Shown here one piece after another: positions 1 to 11,832 of a DNA stretch of 64,000 nucleotides. The translations under genes and the position numbers were made by a program. The stretch lies in contig CAMZMU010000081.1 of the NCBI GenBank assembly GCA_947311845.1, forward strand, positions 4,781,473-4,845,472, in the 5' to 3' direction. Source of the stretch: Poa pratensis (lineage: Eukaryota; Streptophyta; Magnoliopsida; Poales; Poaceae). The notes under the pieces are model-generated. The model saw only the letters and a program-made list of their open reading frames with translations. It was not told the DNA's origin and did not search any database. Position 1 is the first letter of the stretch. Each line of letters begins with the position of its first letter.

Positions 1-611
1 GTCAATGCACAAGAATTGGATCATTGCTTTTCCTAACTCAAGAAAGCATAAAAAAATTTTGAGTAGAGCAACAAGGATCCAAAAGATACAAGGAAGACAA
101 AGAGAGTTAGATCAAAACAAATCCTTGGCAATAAAAAAGGCAATTCAAAGCAAGAGCCAAAGTGAAGATGGTCAAATTTACCACACATATGAGTATCACT
201 TGTCAAGGACAAGGAGTATATAGAGATATTTCTCGGTGGTATATAGAATGATATTGAAGACCAATTTCACAACAAATAAGCATATGGCAAAAGATAAGAT
301 TTAAAGGCCAAAGCTTAAAAGATAGATATTCTTGATAGCTTCAAGTATTCACGCGATCATGCAAAGCCACTACAAAGAGTAGCTTGAAGCAATCGATTTC
401 CCAAAAGGATATGCGAACATATTTGGGGAAAACCGTACCAAGAATGTCCATCACAAACAAGATCCAAAAGATGATTAAACAAAATCATTTTACCAAAATG
501 GAACTTGTTTGAGCAACATGCCACATAGGAATAAGATAATAACAAATCAATTCTAGGTGGCAATACCTCACATGTTCACATTTTCTAGGCTTGTAATATG
601 CACATAGCTTA

Positions 612-845
612 TTACTCCCCCATAATGTGATAATCCATTTATTTTAAAACAAGAGGCAAACAAAACCAACTCGAGAAATTAATGGACATTATAGAATTTG
701 AATTTCTCATGAGCATGACATACCACATAGAGAATAGATAATATTAATATATCAACACTAAGTGGTATTCCTCATGTATACACAATTTTAGGATTGTGAA
801 GTGCACGAAGCATATCACTCCCCAAAATAGGATAGTCCATTAATC
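612..845 (-). other. Repeated module with two polypurine-like tracts
   Basis: Read on the minus strand, two diverged copies of one module (about 590-660 and 785-850 on +) each contain a G-rich run, ATGGGGGAGTAAT and TTTTGGGGAGTGATATG. Multiple polypurine tracts after pol are typical of Sireviruses. If these are such tracts, the window start lies in the 3' untranslated part and pol is deleted. No coding capacity seen. Confidence 0.4.
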
Positions 846-1191
846 TCTCAAAAGAGAGCCAACAAGATAAGATATCAAATAAAAGCAATAAGGCTCAACA
901 CAAGTAAATGGTGTGCAAACCAACATACACATACTTGATTACTCAAGATAAGTAAGTAGAGAGCACAACACATACAAACACTAGCAAGGTACAAAACCTA
1001 ACACATGCAAGGGTGCAAGCAACTTTCAATGTATATATGATTTAAATAAAAGTTACCGCAAGGAGGAACATTGGATATGAGATAGAACAATATAATCCAA
1101 ATGACTTGACTTGAGAAATATAATTGATGAAGATCCCTTAATTCTTCATAATGTAGCCAAGTCTCCAATGCCCTCCAACAACACCTATTGA

Positions 1192-3590
1192 TCAAGTTTT
1201 AGCTTGTTGGTCCCCAACCAAGTTGGGTCCTAAGAGGTTAGTCACAATAGGTTTGGCAACCCAAATGGTTCTTTTCTTGACACCACTTTGAGTACCAACA
1301 TATTTGGCAAACACATTGCCAACCTTATCCTTCCGAAGAGAATAATCATCATCAATAATAATGGGGTTGGATAAGGTACCATTTGTGCATGAAGAAGCAA
1401 GTGACCCTTCTCACGGCATAGGTAGCAACATCTACTTCCTCCTCTCTTCTTAGTTGGAGTCTTGACTTGAGGAGGGGTAGCTTGATTCTTCTTGGGAAGA
1501 GGCCGTTCTTCAACTTGAGGAACTTGAGTTTGAACTTGAGGCTTCTTCCCTTGTTGCTTCTCACTAAGAGCCTTCTTCTTCAAAGGGCAAGATCTAACAT
1601 GGTGCCCTTCAACTTTGCACTTGAAGCAAACAATCTTGGCCGAATCTTTAACTTGTTCTTGGCCCTTTTCTTCTTGTTGACTTGGACTTGTTCTTGATAT
1701 TGGAGTTGAATCCAAGTCCACTCTTGTCATTGGGGCGTCTTTGAACACTCAACATATTGTCAAGTGTAGAATCCCCAACATGACGCTTTTCCAAGTCTTT
1801 CTTCAAAGAAGTGACTTGGGCCTTGAGCTCATTTAATTCCTCTACATGGTTAGTATCAACAAAAACACTAGAGGAAGTAGAAGCTTCATTGTTAGAGCAA
1901 CAAGGCATGAAAGTAATTCATCACAAGATGTAGCAATATTGTGAGTGGATGAATTACTAGGACTAGCACATGGCAATAAAGCATTTTTAGTCGAAGTTGT
2001 GCCTTTGTCCACATGAGGCTCACAAGATGTTACCTTTGTAGTGATAGCCTCATGAGCTAACTTTAGCCTAGCATGGATGCTAGAAGATCATCATTAGAGC
2101 TAGAAGCTTTTCATGACTTTCTTCCAATTTCCCATACTTGCTAGTTAGCAACTCAAGTTGAGCCCTTAGCTCAACATTCTCCTTCAAAATAGATGCTTCA
2201 CAAGAAGTGGAGTTAGTAGCACAAGCATCATTAACATTAGAAATGGAAGAAGACAACTTGGCAAGCTCATCATTTTTAGATAGTTGAGTTTGGAGTTGAT
2301 CATGAGACTTGATAAGGAGAGAGTGTTCACTTTCTAAAGCCTTGTGAGCTTTGTCAAGTCTCTCTATGTCCTCACTTAGTCTAGCATTGCCAACACCAAA
2401 TTCAACTTTTTCCTTTTTAAGCACTTTATATTTAGCAATAGCATGATCTTTTTCCTTAATGATTTTAGCAATAATAAGATCATTAGATCATCAAGAGATT
2501 CAAGTCTCTCCTCAAGAGACACTCGAAGCTCTTGCTCTTCCTCAAGGGCATTCATTAAGGATGCCTTTTCATCGGCATCCTCTCTCTCAATTTGACATTT
2601 CTCGAGAAATTGAGTTTCCAAGTCCTCAATGATTTCCCTACTCTTAATAGCATAAACAATGATTTCACTTAGAGGAGGGATAGCTTTGCTACCTTTGGGG
2701 AGAGCACCAAATACCATCTCACCCTTCTTTGTTATGGATTCAACATCCATAAGCGCTCCATGAGAATCCTCATCCACATCATCACAATTTGGATTTGAGG
2801 TAGGAGATACCTCGGAATCCTTAGCCATAAGGCAAAAGTGAGTAATGGACAAAGATGGTGAAGAGATACTTGAAGCTCCATTGAGATCCACGTCTTGTTC
2901 CAACAAATGTTGGGATTCCTCTACATTGTTAGCCACACAAGAAATAGAGGATATGGAAGTATTGTTTTCATGGCAACAAGACGAATGAAGCATATCATCA
3001 TGAGATTTAGTTAAACAACTATTACATGATATGCAAGGACTAGCAACACTAGCATGTAAAACATTTGGAGTGCTAGAAGTGTTTAAGTCCAAAGATAGAA
3101 CATTGCAATGAGATAGAGATGAAGTATAGTCAATAGAATATTCACCATCAACAAAGCAATTTCTATCACCACTCACCATATCATTACCTTGTGTCAAAAC
3201 ACATGTTGGTGAAGTGGAAGAAGATGTGAACTCATCACGGCCGGAGGTGGAGGGAGAACAATCATCCTCAATAATATTGGACACTTCATATTTATCTTGA
3301 AGCTTGGTCCATAGCTCATGAGCGTTCCGAAAAGGCATGATTGATGCAAGAACTACATCGCTCAAAACACATATGAGACAATTAGATACACGAGTATCGA
3401 GATAAGAGTTTTCCTCATCCTCTAAAGATAACTTTTGGGAATCCTTTGGAGGAGAAAAACCCATATCTACAATTCTCTTAAAATTTGGGTTTATGTCCCT
3501 AAGAAGGTTAAGCATGCGAATTTTCCAAACATCATAATTTGTGCCATCGAATATAAGAGTGGGATCGTGCACTAATTCTCTATACGACAT
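1192..3590 (-). pseudogene. Degenerate Copia/Sirevirus gag
   Basis: Starts with ATG at 3590, about 40 bases after the primer site. The first about 120 residues resemble the UBN2/DUF4219 gag domain of plant Copia elements (motifs FDGTNYDVWKIRM, LWTKLQDKYEV). A Ser/Cys-rich linker follows, then a long charged heptad-like stretch (about 2080-2620) predicted as coiled coil. A CX2CX4HX4C zinc knuckle (CFKCKVEGHHVRSC) lies near 1600. A second knuckle begins CYLCREKGH near 1420 and is then lost, because the frame shifts within it. The frame is broken at least three times (about 2400-2460, 1910-2080 and 1390-1400). Similarity to a typical Gag tail continues to a stop at 1192-1194. It is not expressible as one protein. 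Confidence 0.7.
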
Positions 3591-3629
3591 CTTTACTCTC
3601 TAGGCGGTAAAGCCCAAAAAGAGAGCCCA

Positions 3630-3642
3630 GGCTCTGATACCA
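3630..3642 (-). other. Primer binding site (initiator tRNA-Met type)
   Basis: The + strand reads GGCTCTGATACCA, the complement of TGGTATCAGAGCC, two bases inside the LTR edge. It fixes the element's orientation as minus. Confidence 0.85.
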
Positions 3643-3644
3643 AT

Positions 3645-5882
3645 TGAAAGGACAAGGATGTCGCCTAGAGGGGGGGGGTGAATAGGCGATTAAAACTTTT
3701 CCGGTTTAGGCTTGATAATTGCGGAATAAAACTAGTGTTTAAATTAACAAGCCAACAACCTAAATAAACTAGGCTCACCTATGTGCACCAACAACTTATG
3801 CTAAGCAAGACAAGCAACAAGGTGATAGCAATATAGAATACTTCAAGCACGAAGGCTATCACAATGTAAAGTGCATAAGTAAAGAGCTCGGGTATAGAAA
3901 TAACCGAGGCACGCGGAGACGAGGATGTATTCCCGAGTTCCTCCTTTTAGGGAGTACGTCTCGTTGGAGAGGTGTGAACCAACACAATGGTTCAACAACC
4001 ACAAAGGTTTCACCTTCTTCTCCGATGAACCGCACCACAAAGGTTTGGTTCACCTTCCACTATCGGAATCCTTCGAGGCGGAAATCCGGAGCCTTTCAAC
4101 AACGATCCGGGGCACAACCCACAACGGGATTGGGGGCTCCCGAACAGCTACAAGTGACCACACAAGGGTCTCAACCACCACACGGGCGTCTAGGGTCCAA
4201 AGACCCAAGAGTAACAAGTTCACAAGCTTTCAACTTCCACGAATCTTCGTGGAGAGCACACCGATGCACCAAATGCAAAAGGCAAGAGCACAAGTGCTCA
4301 AATCCTTCACTCTCAAATCCCACCAAAAGCAACTAATGCTTATGGGGGGAGAAGAGAGGAAGAACAAGGAAGAACACCAAATCCCTCCAAGATCTAGATC
4401 CAAAAGCTTCCCCTCACTTAGAGGAGAGATTGATTGGTGGAATGGTAGATCTAGATCTCCTCTCTCTTTTCCCTCTAATTGGAGGCAAGAATCATGGAGG
4501 AATAGAGAGAAATCCAAGCTCAAGAAGGTCAACAATGGGGGGCTTTTTCGTGCTTGAGAGATGGATGACATTGGGGAAGAAGACCCCCTTAAATAGGTCT
4601 CCAAAAATCTGCCCGTTGCAGGAAAACTGCTTAGACCGGAGACTCCGCCCCCCCGGAGACTCCGGGGTCACTCCGGACCCCCCATCCGAGGCTGCCATCG
4701 AAAAACAAAACGCGCAGACCGGAGACTCCGGTCTGGGACCGGAGACTCCGGCCAGGAAAAAACTGCAGCAACACCGAACACGAAAATTAAGATATCTTGA
4801 GCATCCGAACTCCGTTTTCGATGATCTTTGGCTCGTTGGAATCGTAACGAAGAGCTTTACAAGATCATACAGAGAAACATCATAGTCCAACAATGGAGGA
4901 TAAAACCAAATGGGAAAAGGTTAGACCTCTCGATAAAAGAACAACCGATAAAACCTCCAAACCAAAACCGTAATATGTTTCTCATCCGGACTCCGTTTTG
5001 TATGATCTTGGGCTTGTTTGAAAGATACTCACAAGCACAACAAGATTATGAATATACACATCATAGTCCATCATGTGAGGAGGAAACCACAAGTGGAGAG
5101 TTTGACCTCTCTTAGAAAAGACAAACCGGTAAAAGCTCCAACATCAAAAACACCACAAGATATTCAAATGAAATCCGTTTTTGATGAATTAGAGCTTGGT
5201 ATGGAGATGAACACAAGCTCTAAATCCTCACATGGATAAAAGCCAAATAAGAACCAAGAAAGATGAAATGCCGAGTATGCAAAGGTTTGAGCTCTCCACA
5301 AAGATGCGATCAAGTTACTCACTTGAGAGCCCCTCTTGATAGTACGCCGTCTATCCTATAACCCGGTCTCTCACTAACACCATGAGACCGGTAAAATAGA
5401 AAACCTATCAAGATCATACCTTTGCCTTGCGCATTTCACTTGAGCTTGATGATGACGATCTTGACTCTCTCAAGTTGGAACACCTTTCTTGATTGTTCTT
5501 GCTAGCACATGCTTGATGAAGACTTCTCCAAATGCTCCTCCGTACTCCATTATGGGAGAGCCTAGCTAAGCTCCGTCTTCATGTATCCACTTGCGCTTCA
5601 TATTCTTCTCTTGATATAGATGATGGCTTGGACATAAACATGAACTTCACTCAATCTTCTTTTCCAAGCCATGCTTGCAATAAGCTCAACTCTACACATG
5701 ACCATTCTTCATATAAACCCTTGGATGGAATCTTGGTCATCATGTAATCTTCTAGAGTCCAACACATGAACTCCAAACTTCTTCATGGACAAGATCTATA
5801 AAGATATCTCAATGCAAACATTAGTCCATAAGGATTGTCATTAATTACCAAAACCACGCATGGGGCAACACATGCCCTTTCA
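3645..5882 (-). repeat. 5' LTR of the Sirevirus-like element
   Basis: On the + strand the LTR opens TGAAAGGACAAGG just beyond the primer site and closes CCCTTTCA, giving a TG...CA repeat with a short inverted terminus (TGAAAGG/CCTTTCA), about 2.24 kb. Four near-copies of a palindrome centred on CCGGAGACTCCGG lie inside it. Open frames here overlap on both strands and look like chance. Confidence 0.75.
4634..4752. repeat. Four palindromic CCGGAGACTCCGG motifs in the LTR
   Basis: Copies lie at about 4634-4647, 4653-4666, 4718-4731 and 4738-4752, two of them extended to ACCGGAGACTCCGG. Sirevirus LTRs are known to carry GC-rich palindromes of this kind in their cis-regulatory part. The assignment by analogy is inference. 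Confidence 0.7.
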
Positions 5883-7414
5883 ATAACTGTAGTGTGGATA
5901 TCCAGATCAGCCAAGCACTACGAGAAATTATATACCAAACTAAGAGGTCATCCACTATTGACTATAAGGGGGTGATTAGAAGAGGGTGAATAGGGAATTG
6001 CAAAACTTTAAGGAAAGTCGGTACCTTTTTAGCAAATTCGTTTATACTTGTTGCTTTCAACACCCTAAGCATACATACTAAAATATAAACTTATGGAAAA
6101 GTGGATTGCATAAATGTGAAGGAGTTGAGTTGAGAGGATCGTACACACAAAGATGTATCTCGTAGATTTAAATTGTTGGTGCAATCCTATAAAGTGGGCA
6201 TCTCCGGCCTTCACAAATTTCTTGTCTCCTTCATAAATTTGAAAAATTCCAATTGACACCTAGATGGCTAGGAGGCGCACACTCTTCAAAAGGTAACAAG
6301 ACATAGCACTTGGATCTTGAGACCTTGGAAAGTATCCAAAATGAATCACTCAGAGCACCAAATATCTCACACAAGGATTAAAGTGAAGTGTAAGAGACTA
6401 TGGGTGAAAAGGAGCAGAAGAACTGGCCATTAAATGAAACAATAGTGTGTCTGGAAGTTCTGGAAAATATTTAGCTGAAATATCAGACTAATTTACAATT
6501 TGAAGGGGCAGAGGAAAAGGTACTTTCTCAGAAGCACCATGCATGATACCCGAGTTACCATCAAGATAGAAGACCTCAAGAATCACGGTACCTAAAAAGT
6601 ACCAAAAAGGAACCCTTGAAGGTTCTCAGTCAAAATGCCCAGTCCACGGAAAAATTGTAGACTGGACGGTTCCGGGAAACTTTTACGTATAAGTTGTGTA
6701 CCTATAGCTAGTGGTAATTGCATGTCAAAAGAACAAGAGGACTCAGAGGTTCTGAGAAATCTCCGGTCCAATTTCTGGAGCAAACATAAAGGGTTTTGAA
6801 AACTTTTTCCTAACTAACTCTCTTTCTCACTGATCTGGAGGTTCCAGCAAAGGTTTTTCTGTTGGTTCCGGAAAATATGTTTGTGTCATTAAATGAGAGA
6901 AAAAAAATTGTATTTGTGAGGAATTCTATGAGAGATTTTGCAGTGGACTAAGTTCCTCTTACCAACCAAATGACCCTTTATATATCACGACATCCATGAC
7001 TCCAAATCTGATATAACATAAGCTTCAAGGTGGCCGTTCCTTTTCTTTAATTTTAGGGACCATCCATATCTTCATCAAATTAGTATCGGAACTTAACCTG
7101 CAACAGTTACCAAATTGATAGTTTGTTACCCACCTTATCATTACTCATCCAAAACACCATAGGGATCTTGGATGCAATTTCGGAAACAAAATGATATATT
7201 TTCACAAACTTAATTCCATGCCAGCTACAAAAATTAATAAAACACGATAACCACAATACTTGGTAGAGAGACTAGTGGTAGCGCACAAATCCAGCATGAT
7301 GAAGAGATTAAGAAGGTCTAGTTTCATAGTTATTTTGAGACTGATGATGTAAGTGCACATCCTAAACATGGGGATAGATCATAAGAGAGTCTCCAACCAG
7401 ACCCCCACTTCCCC
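5883..7414. other. AT-rich stretch; possible second Copia-type LTR remnant
   Basis: No gene seen. Around 5965-6000 there is GGGGGTGATTAGAAGAGGG followed by GTGAATAGGG, resembling the opening of the neighbouring LTR. Between 6430 and 6870 several diverged TTCCGG/CTGGAGGTTCCAG motifs recur. This suggests an old LTR fragment of a related family, without clear ends or TSD. Confidence 0.3.
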
Positions 7415-7422
7415 CTTTTACG

Positions 7423-8484
7423 CAGGGCCGGGCCGGTAAAATCCGGGGCCCTGTGCGAAACTCTAAAATGGGGCCCATAAATTAACGAACATTTCTAATG
7501 TATATGTTATAATGGTTTACATAAATTGGATATATCAAAAATCATAGCTATTCAACGTCCTGCTGCATAATGTTTCGTTGAACCTCGTCATTTTTATAGT
7601 GTTATTTGAAATAAAATCTTCAATGATATCGTCATAATTAATCTTGTCCAACACATCGCTCTCAAGTGCTATGTGGCCAAATTATTGAGTTTTTGGTGTG
7701 TCATTGTAGTACACATATAGGATTTCAATAATTTTAATTTAGAAAAGCTTCGTCCCACCGATGCAATAGTCACTGCAATGGTCAACAAAACTCTATAGAA
7801 TAGGGCAGAAAACCTTCTACGATATGTATCCTTAGGACCTTTCTCAATTGACAAGTCTCTTCTTGAATCGTTTTGTGCTAAAATATCAATTTGTATAGAC
7901 TCAAGAGAATCCTAACACAAAACATCTACCAATTGGTGATTAACAAAATTGCTAATCCGTTTGTTGCTAATTAGATGAACTGACTAACTCATAATCGGAG
8001 AATAAAAATGGGACTCACCAAGGCACAACGTGATCAACAGAAGTGAGAAGAAGAGCCGAAGGCCGAAGGGGATTGTCGTGGTGTCACCTGTTCCATCGCA
8101 GCGTCAGGCGGATCGCAGATATATTTTTCTATCTGTCTTTTCGGTTTGCACAAACATACTGGAGTCGACGCTGGCGGCAGGGAACGTGAGCCTGTCCTGT
8201 TTCCTTCGCTTGAACGATGGCTTAGCTTATGTGATCGATCAAACCCACGATCCAAGCCCACAGACGACCGAGCGAACGGGAGCGGACGGCCGGACGCGAA
8301 CATCGGCGCAACGCCACGTGAGGATGCGGCCCAGCAACCAGATTCAGCCCAATATTGTTTTTTTCCTTCAGATTTTGACCTGATAAGCATATACTAGTAC
8401 ATAGGACTATATCAAAATTTTGGGCCCCCAAATTTATGGGCCCTGTGCGGCCGCACAGGTGGCACTCCCATGGGCCCGGGCCTG
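7423..8484 (-). mobile_element. hAT-superfamily DNA transposon, 8-bp TSD
   Basis: The element opens CAGGGCCGGGCC and closes GGGCCCGGGCCTG, imperfect terminal inverted repeats starting with the CAGG typical of hAT. It is flanked by a perfect 8-bp duplication, CTTTTACG, at 7415-7422 and 8485-8492. Subterminal copies of GGGGCCCATAAATT (about 7472) and AAATTTATGGGCCC (about 8430) add inverted symmetry. Inside on the minus strand is a decayed hAT dimerisation domain. At 1,062 bp it lacks most of a transposase and would be non-autonomous. Confidence 0.9.
7545..7854 (-). pseudogene. hAT transposase C-terminal dimerisation fragment
   Basis: The minus frame starting at 7854 contains LLTIAVTIASVGRSFSKLKL, LLKSYMCTTMTHQKLNNLAT, the signature of the hAT C-terminal dimerisation region in plant TTF/ZMYM-type transposases. 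A stop follows at 7669. Family-like sequence resumes one frame over down to about 7545 (IALESDVLDKINYDDIIEDF), showing a frameshift. No catalytic DDE part is present. It lies inside the 7423-8484 element, as expected for a deletion derivative. Confidence 0.8.
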
Positions 8485-8492
8485 CTTTTACG

Positions 8493-9074
8493 CTCTGGCG
8501 AAGAACCCTGATAGAAAAACGTCACTCAACTGGACCCCCTTAATTAGCCGAAACGTGCGGGTTGTCCGATAACTCTCATACCTAGCCCATAATATGGGGT
8601 GGAAATGGGGCTGCCTAGACATGCCTGCCACGTCGGATCCGATAGGCTGGACCCACTCACTACGAATAATTACTACATCCAACTATTCGAAGTAATTTAT
8701 ATAGTTCAATAATCTAAATAGTTTCAATGTAATTGCCTAACTTGGTTCCTTGTCCCGACAATTTTAAAAAGAAACTTTATACAATCAAGAGAGAACAATT
8801 ATCATACAAGAGAAGCGACACGCCAAGCTCCAGGAGTGCAAAAGAAAAAAAAATCAAATGGAAAGAGACGATTTAACAAGCAAGCCAGCTCATGACATGT
8901 GTTCAAGCACAACAAAACTGTTAGGCATTGTCGCTCGTTCCTGCGATGGATCAGTTGTGCCATGTGGGGAGCTTTTATGTAGCACTCTGTGCATCTCTTC
9001 AAGACGCAACATATGGAGCGCCTTGTTAATGAGCTTCATCTGGCACCGCCCATTTAACAAGACATATTCATATA
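8493..9074. other. Intergenic, no gene recognised
   Basis: Sequence flanking the hAT element, then mixed AT-rich DNA. Short open frames occur on both strands without codon bias, motifs or supporting signals. Confidence 0.5.
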
Positions 9075-9154
9075 CTCCATCTTATCCATAAAAAGTGTCG
9101 GGACTTTAATTCAAATTTGAACTAAAGCCCCGACACTTTTTATGGATCGGAGGG
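9075..9154. mobile_element. Stowaway (Tc1/Mariner) MITE
   Basis: An 80-bp near-perfect hairpin. It opens CTCCATCTTATCCATAAAAA, continues GTGTCGGGACTTTAATTCAA, and returns through GCCCCGACAC to TTTTTATGGATCGGAGGG. It is bordered by TA on both sides (9073-9074 and 9155-9156), the Stowaway target. The left terminus has drifted from the usual CTCCCTCCG. Confidence 0.9.
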
Positions 9155-9156
9155 TA

Positions 9157-10068
9157 TTAAAAATGAATGTTTTAATTATATTTTGTTCTCTGGGTCTTGT
9201 TCTGTGTTATCGTTTATCGAAGAGGATGGCTCTGCTCGAGAGAGGATGCGGAACAAGTAGAGGCAGGTTTCTCAATGGCATATTTCTTGTATACCACTTC
9301 GATTTAAGCGAGGAAGCTACGAGAAGGACCTTCAGACATGCTTCGCCCGCCCTGCCTATTTGCTGGGAAAGCCAGCGACGAAGCCAGCCCCTTTGTGTCA
9401 ACACCGTCCCTGCTTATTTATGTGAAAAGCTGCTAAAAGGCCAAACAAAAAGACCCGGAGCAAAAGCTAAGCGGCATTTTTATTTGCAGAATTCGAATAA
9501 CTCGGTATTCAATGTCATAGCCACTTGAATTAGATAGGACTTTTTTGACCTAGGTTTGTTTGATTGCACCCTAAGAAAAACAAAGGATTCTTTCTAATCG
9601 TTTAGGTGGATGACTTTTTTTTTGAAATGAAAATCTGTAGAGAGAATTATAAAAAACTTGCAAATCAAATATCTCACAGTATTCTAATCCTCTGAAATTA
9701 TATTACTATAAAAATCTTTGAGGACAAAGAGATCCTGTAACCGACAGAAGGGTAGCTGGCCCAACATTTTGTAGGCCCATTAATAGTCCGAGAACTACAT
9801 ATTCTAGTCAACATAGAAATAGGCCAGAGTCCAGTATGACCCCGGTAGTCCTAACCCCAGTGAACATAGAATTTGCATATGCGGATATGCCTATTGCAAG
9901 CCCAAAATCAACTTGGCCTCGTCCCCAGATTGCATTTTCAAATCAATCCAGCTTGCTAGAGCTACCAAATTAATAACTTGGATGTTTACATCACAATGAT
10001 ACAATAATTCAATAGATACATATGTTTCTCCACCGTTGGAAGAAAAAAAAACCTTGACGAGAGTGTTA
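9157..10068. other. KCS downstream region, no other gene
   Basis: AT-rich sequence 3' of the KCS gene, which is transcribed towards it. The frame at 9142-9528 (+) shows no recognisable domain. Three A/T homopolymers near 9540-9625 and 10,042 are unremarkable. Confidence 0.45.
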
Positions 10069-11832
10069 TCATGATGAGGAGACGACGCTCTCAATCTTGG
10101 GCACCTCGACGGGGAACCGGTGGATCTCCTCCACCCACGGGTTGCTGCCGCCTTCCTCTGCCGGGTGGATGTCCCGCAGCGCGCGCCACACGGCGCTGTT
10201 GCACTTAAACCCTGACCCGAACGCGATCTGCCAGGCGCGGTTCCCGCGCCGGACGCGTCCCTTGGCCTCCGTGTAGGCCAGCTCGTACCAGAGCGAGCTG
10301 CTGGATGTGTTCCCCCACCGGTTCAACGTCATCCTGGACGGCTCCATGTGCCAGTCGCTGAGGTCCAGGTTCTTCTCGATGGTGTCCAGCACGGCCCTGC
10401 CGCCGGCGTGGATGCAGAAGTGGTCGAACGCCATCTTGAAGTCCGGGATGTAGGGCTTGATCTTGAGCCCAAAGATCTTCTTGCCGATGAGAGAGGCGAG
10501 GAAGAGGACCTGCTCGGACATGGGGAGGACGAGGGCCCCAGGGTGGTGATGTTGGTCTTGAGTGCCTCTCCGGCGACGGCCATGAGGTCCTTGGAGAGCG
10601 CGACGCCGACGCGGCCGGCCTTGTCCTCCTCCTGGAAGACGCAGCGGTATGCGCGGTCGTCGGCGCCGTGGTGCGTGCGCACGGTGTGGACGAGCTGGTA
10701 CTTGGAGCGGCGCTTGTCGGCGCCGCGGTTGCTGAGGAGGATGGCCGCGCCGCCCATGCGGAAGAGGCAGTTGGACATGAGCATGGCGCGGTCGTTGCCC
10801 CAGTACCAGTTGAGCGTGATGTTCTCCATGCTCACCACCAGGGCGTACGAGTTGCGGTGCACCTGCATGCACGCAGATAACATTAGGAACCAGATTAAAT
10901 CATACCCATGGATACGACTAGTCGTCAGGCTGTGCATCCGCATTCGCGACAGCTATTTTCGATGAATTATTGGCCGGCCCAACTTGGTAGTACTGGCAAC
11001 ATCACAAGATTTAAAGGCAAGATTTATTGTAGTACTACGACCTCTTTCTGTCAGCTAGCTGCCCTCATCAATGGCTATTAGGAGAAGTGTTGAATTAGGG
11101 GTGATCAGCTGATCTATGGATCTCCTGTTGGTGGGCGGCTAGTTTGGTGGTGGCAATGCCTCGTCTTGCGGGGCTCTGGTGCTACGGATCGTCTAGGGAT
11201 TATGGATAGGGTTGTGCGGGAGAAATCCTTGTCGGCTCGGCCGACACCGACGCGGTGCCGCCTCCGGGTGGCCTCATCCCTTCCTGAAAGGCGTCGTGGC
11301 TACCCTTTGTCCGCATCTCTCTGTGTGCCGGGGGAAACCTAGGATCAGTACGCTGGTTCGGGCAGCAGCGTGTGCGTGCCTTCTTGAAGGTGCTGCTTGG
11401 TACTCGTCGATTCAGTACTAGGAGCGTAGTGGTACATCGTCGGAGAGGGCGCAACGGTTCCGAGTCGTCGTAGCTTAGTTAATCCGCCTATGTCTTCATT
11501 TCTTCTTCTTTTCTCTCTTTTCCTTGGGTGTATGTTTGCTGCTGACTCAGCATTTCGAAACTGTTTGTTGTATCGGGTGATTGCTAGTATATTAATATAG
11601 CGGGGATACGGCCTATTTCGTCATCATCATCGTCAACGGTCTAACCTATAGTGTAGATGCTCAACCACTCAAGCTGGGAAACACCCACTGCCTGGATCAT
11701 TTCGGGATACAGTTACTACTACTTACTACTAGTATACTACGAATGAACAGAGTTACCAACAGGTTTTGATCAGTACACGGCTGGAGTGTACATATGAGCG
11801 GTGGTTGGACGCTACGAATTAAAGGGATGTTA

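Larger units (their letters stand above)
1..5882 (-). mobile_element. Partial Sirevirus-like Copia LTR retrotransposon
   Basis: Seen: a minus-strand element with a complete 5' LTR (3645-5882), a tRNA-Met-type primer site next to it, a degraded gag (1192-3590), and about 1.2 kb of AT-rich sequence running off the window start. No protease, integrase, reverse transcriptase or RNase H motif is visible between gag and position 1, although an autonomous Copia would have about 4 kb of pol there. Known: Sireviruses carry long LTRs with GC-rich palindromes, a coiled-coil-rich Gag with zinc knuckles, and several polypurine tracts after pol. All of these have counterparts here. Inferred: a Sirevirus-lineage copy that lost pol by deletion, or a non-autonomous derivative. 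The 3' LTR lies outside the window, so the left boundary is unknown. Confidence 0.75.

Noticed and set aside
3925..4885. 210- and 151-codon frames in the Sirevirus LTR
   Set aside because: Overlapping frames on both strands inside an LTR, without motifs.
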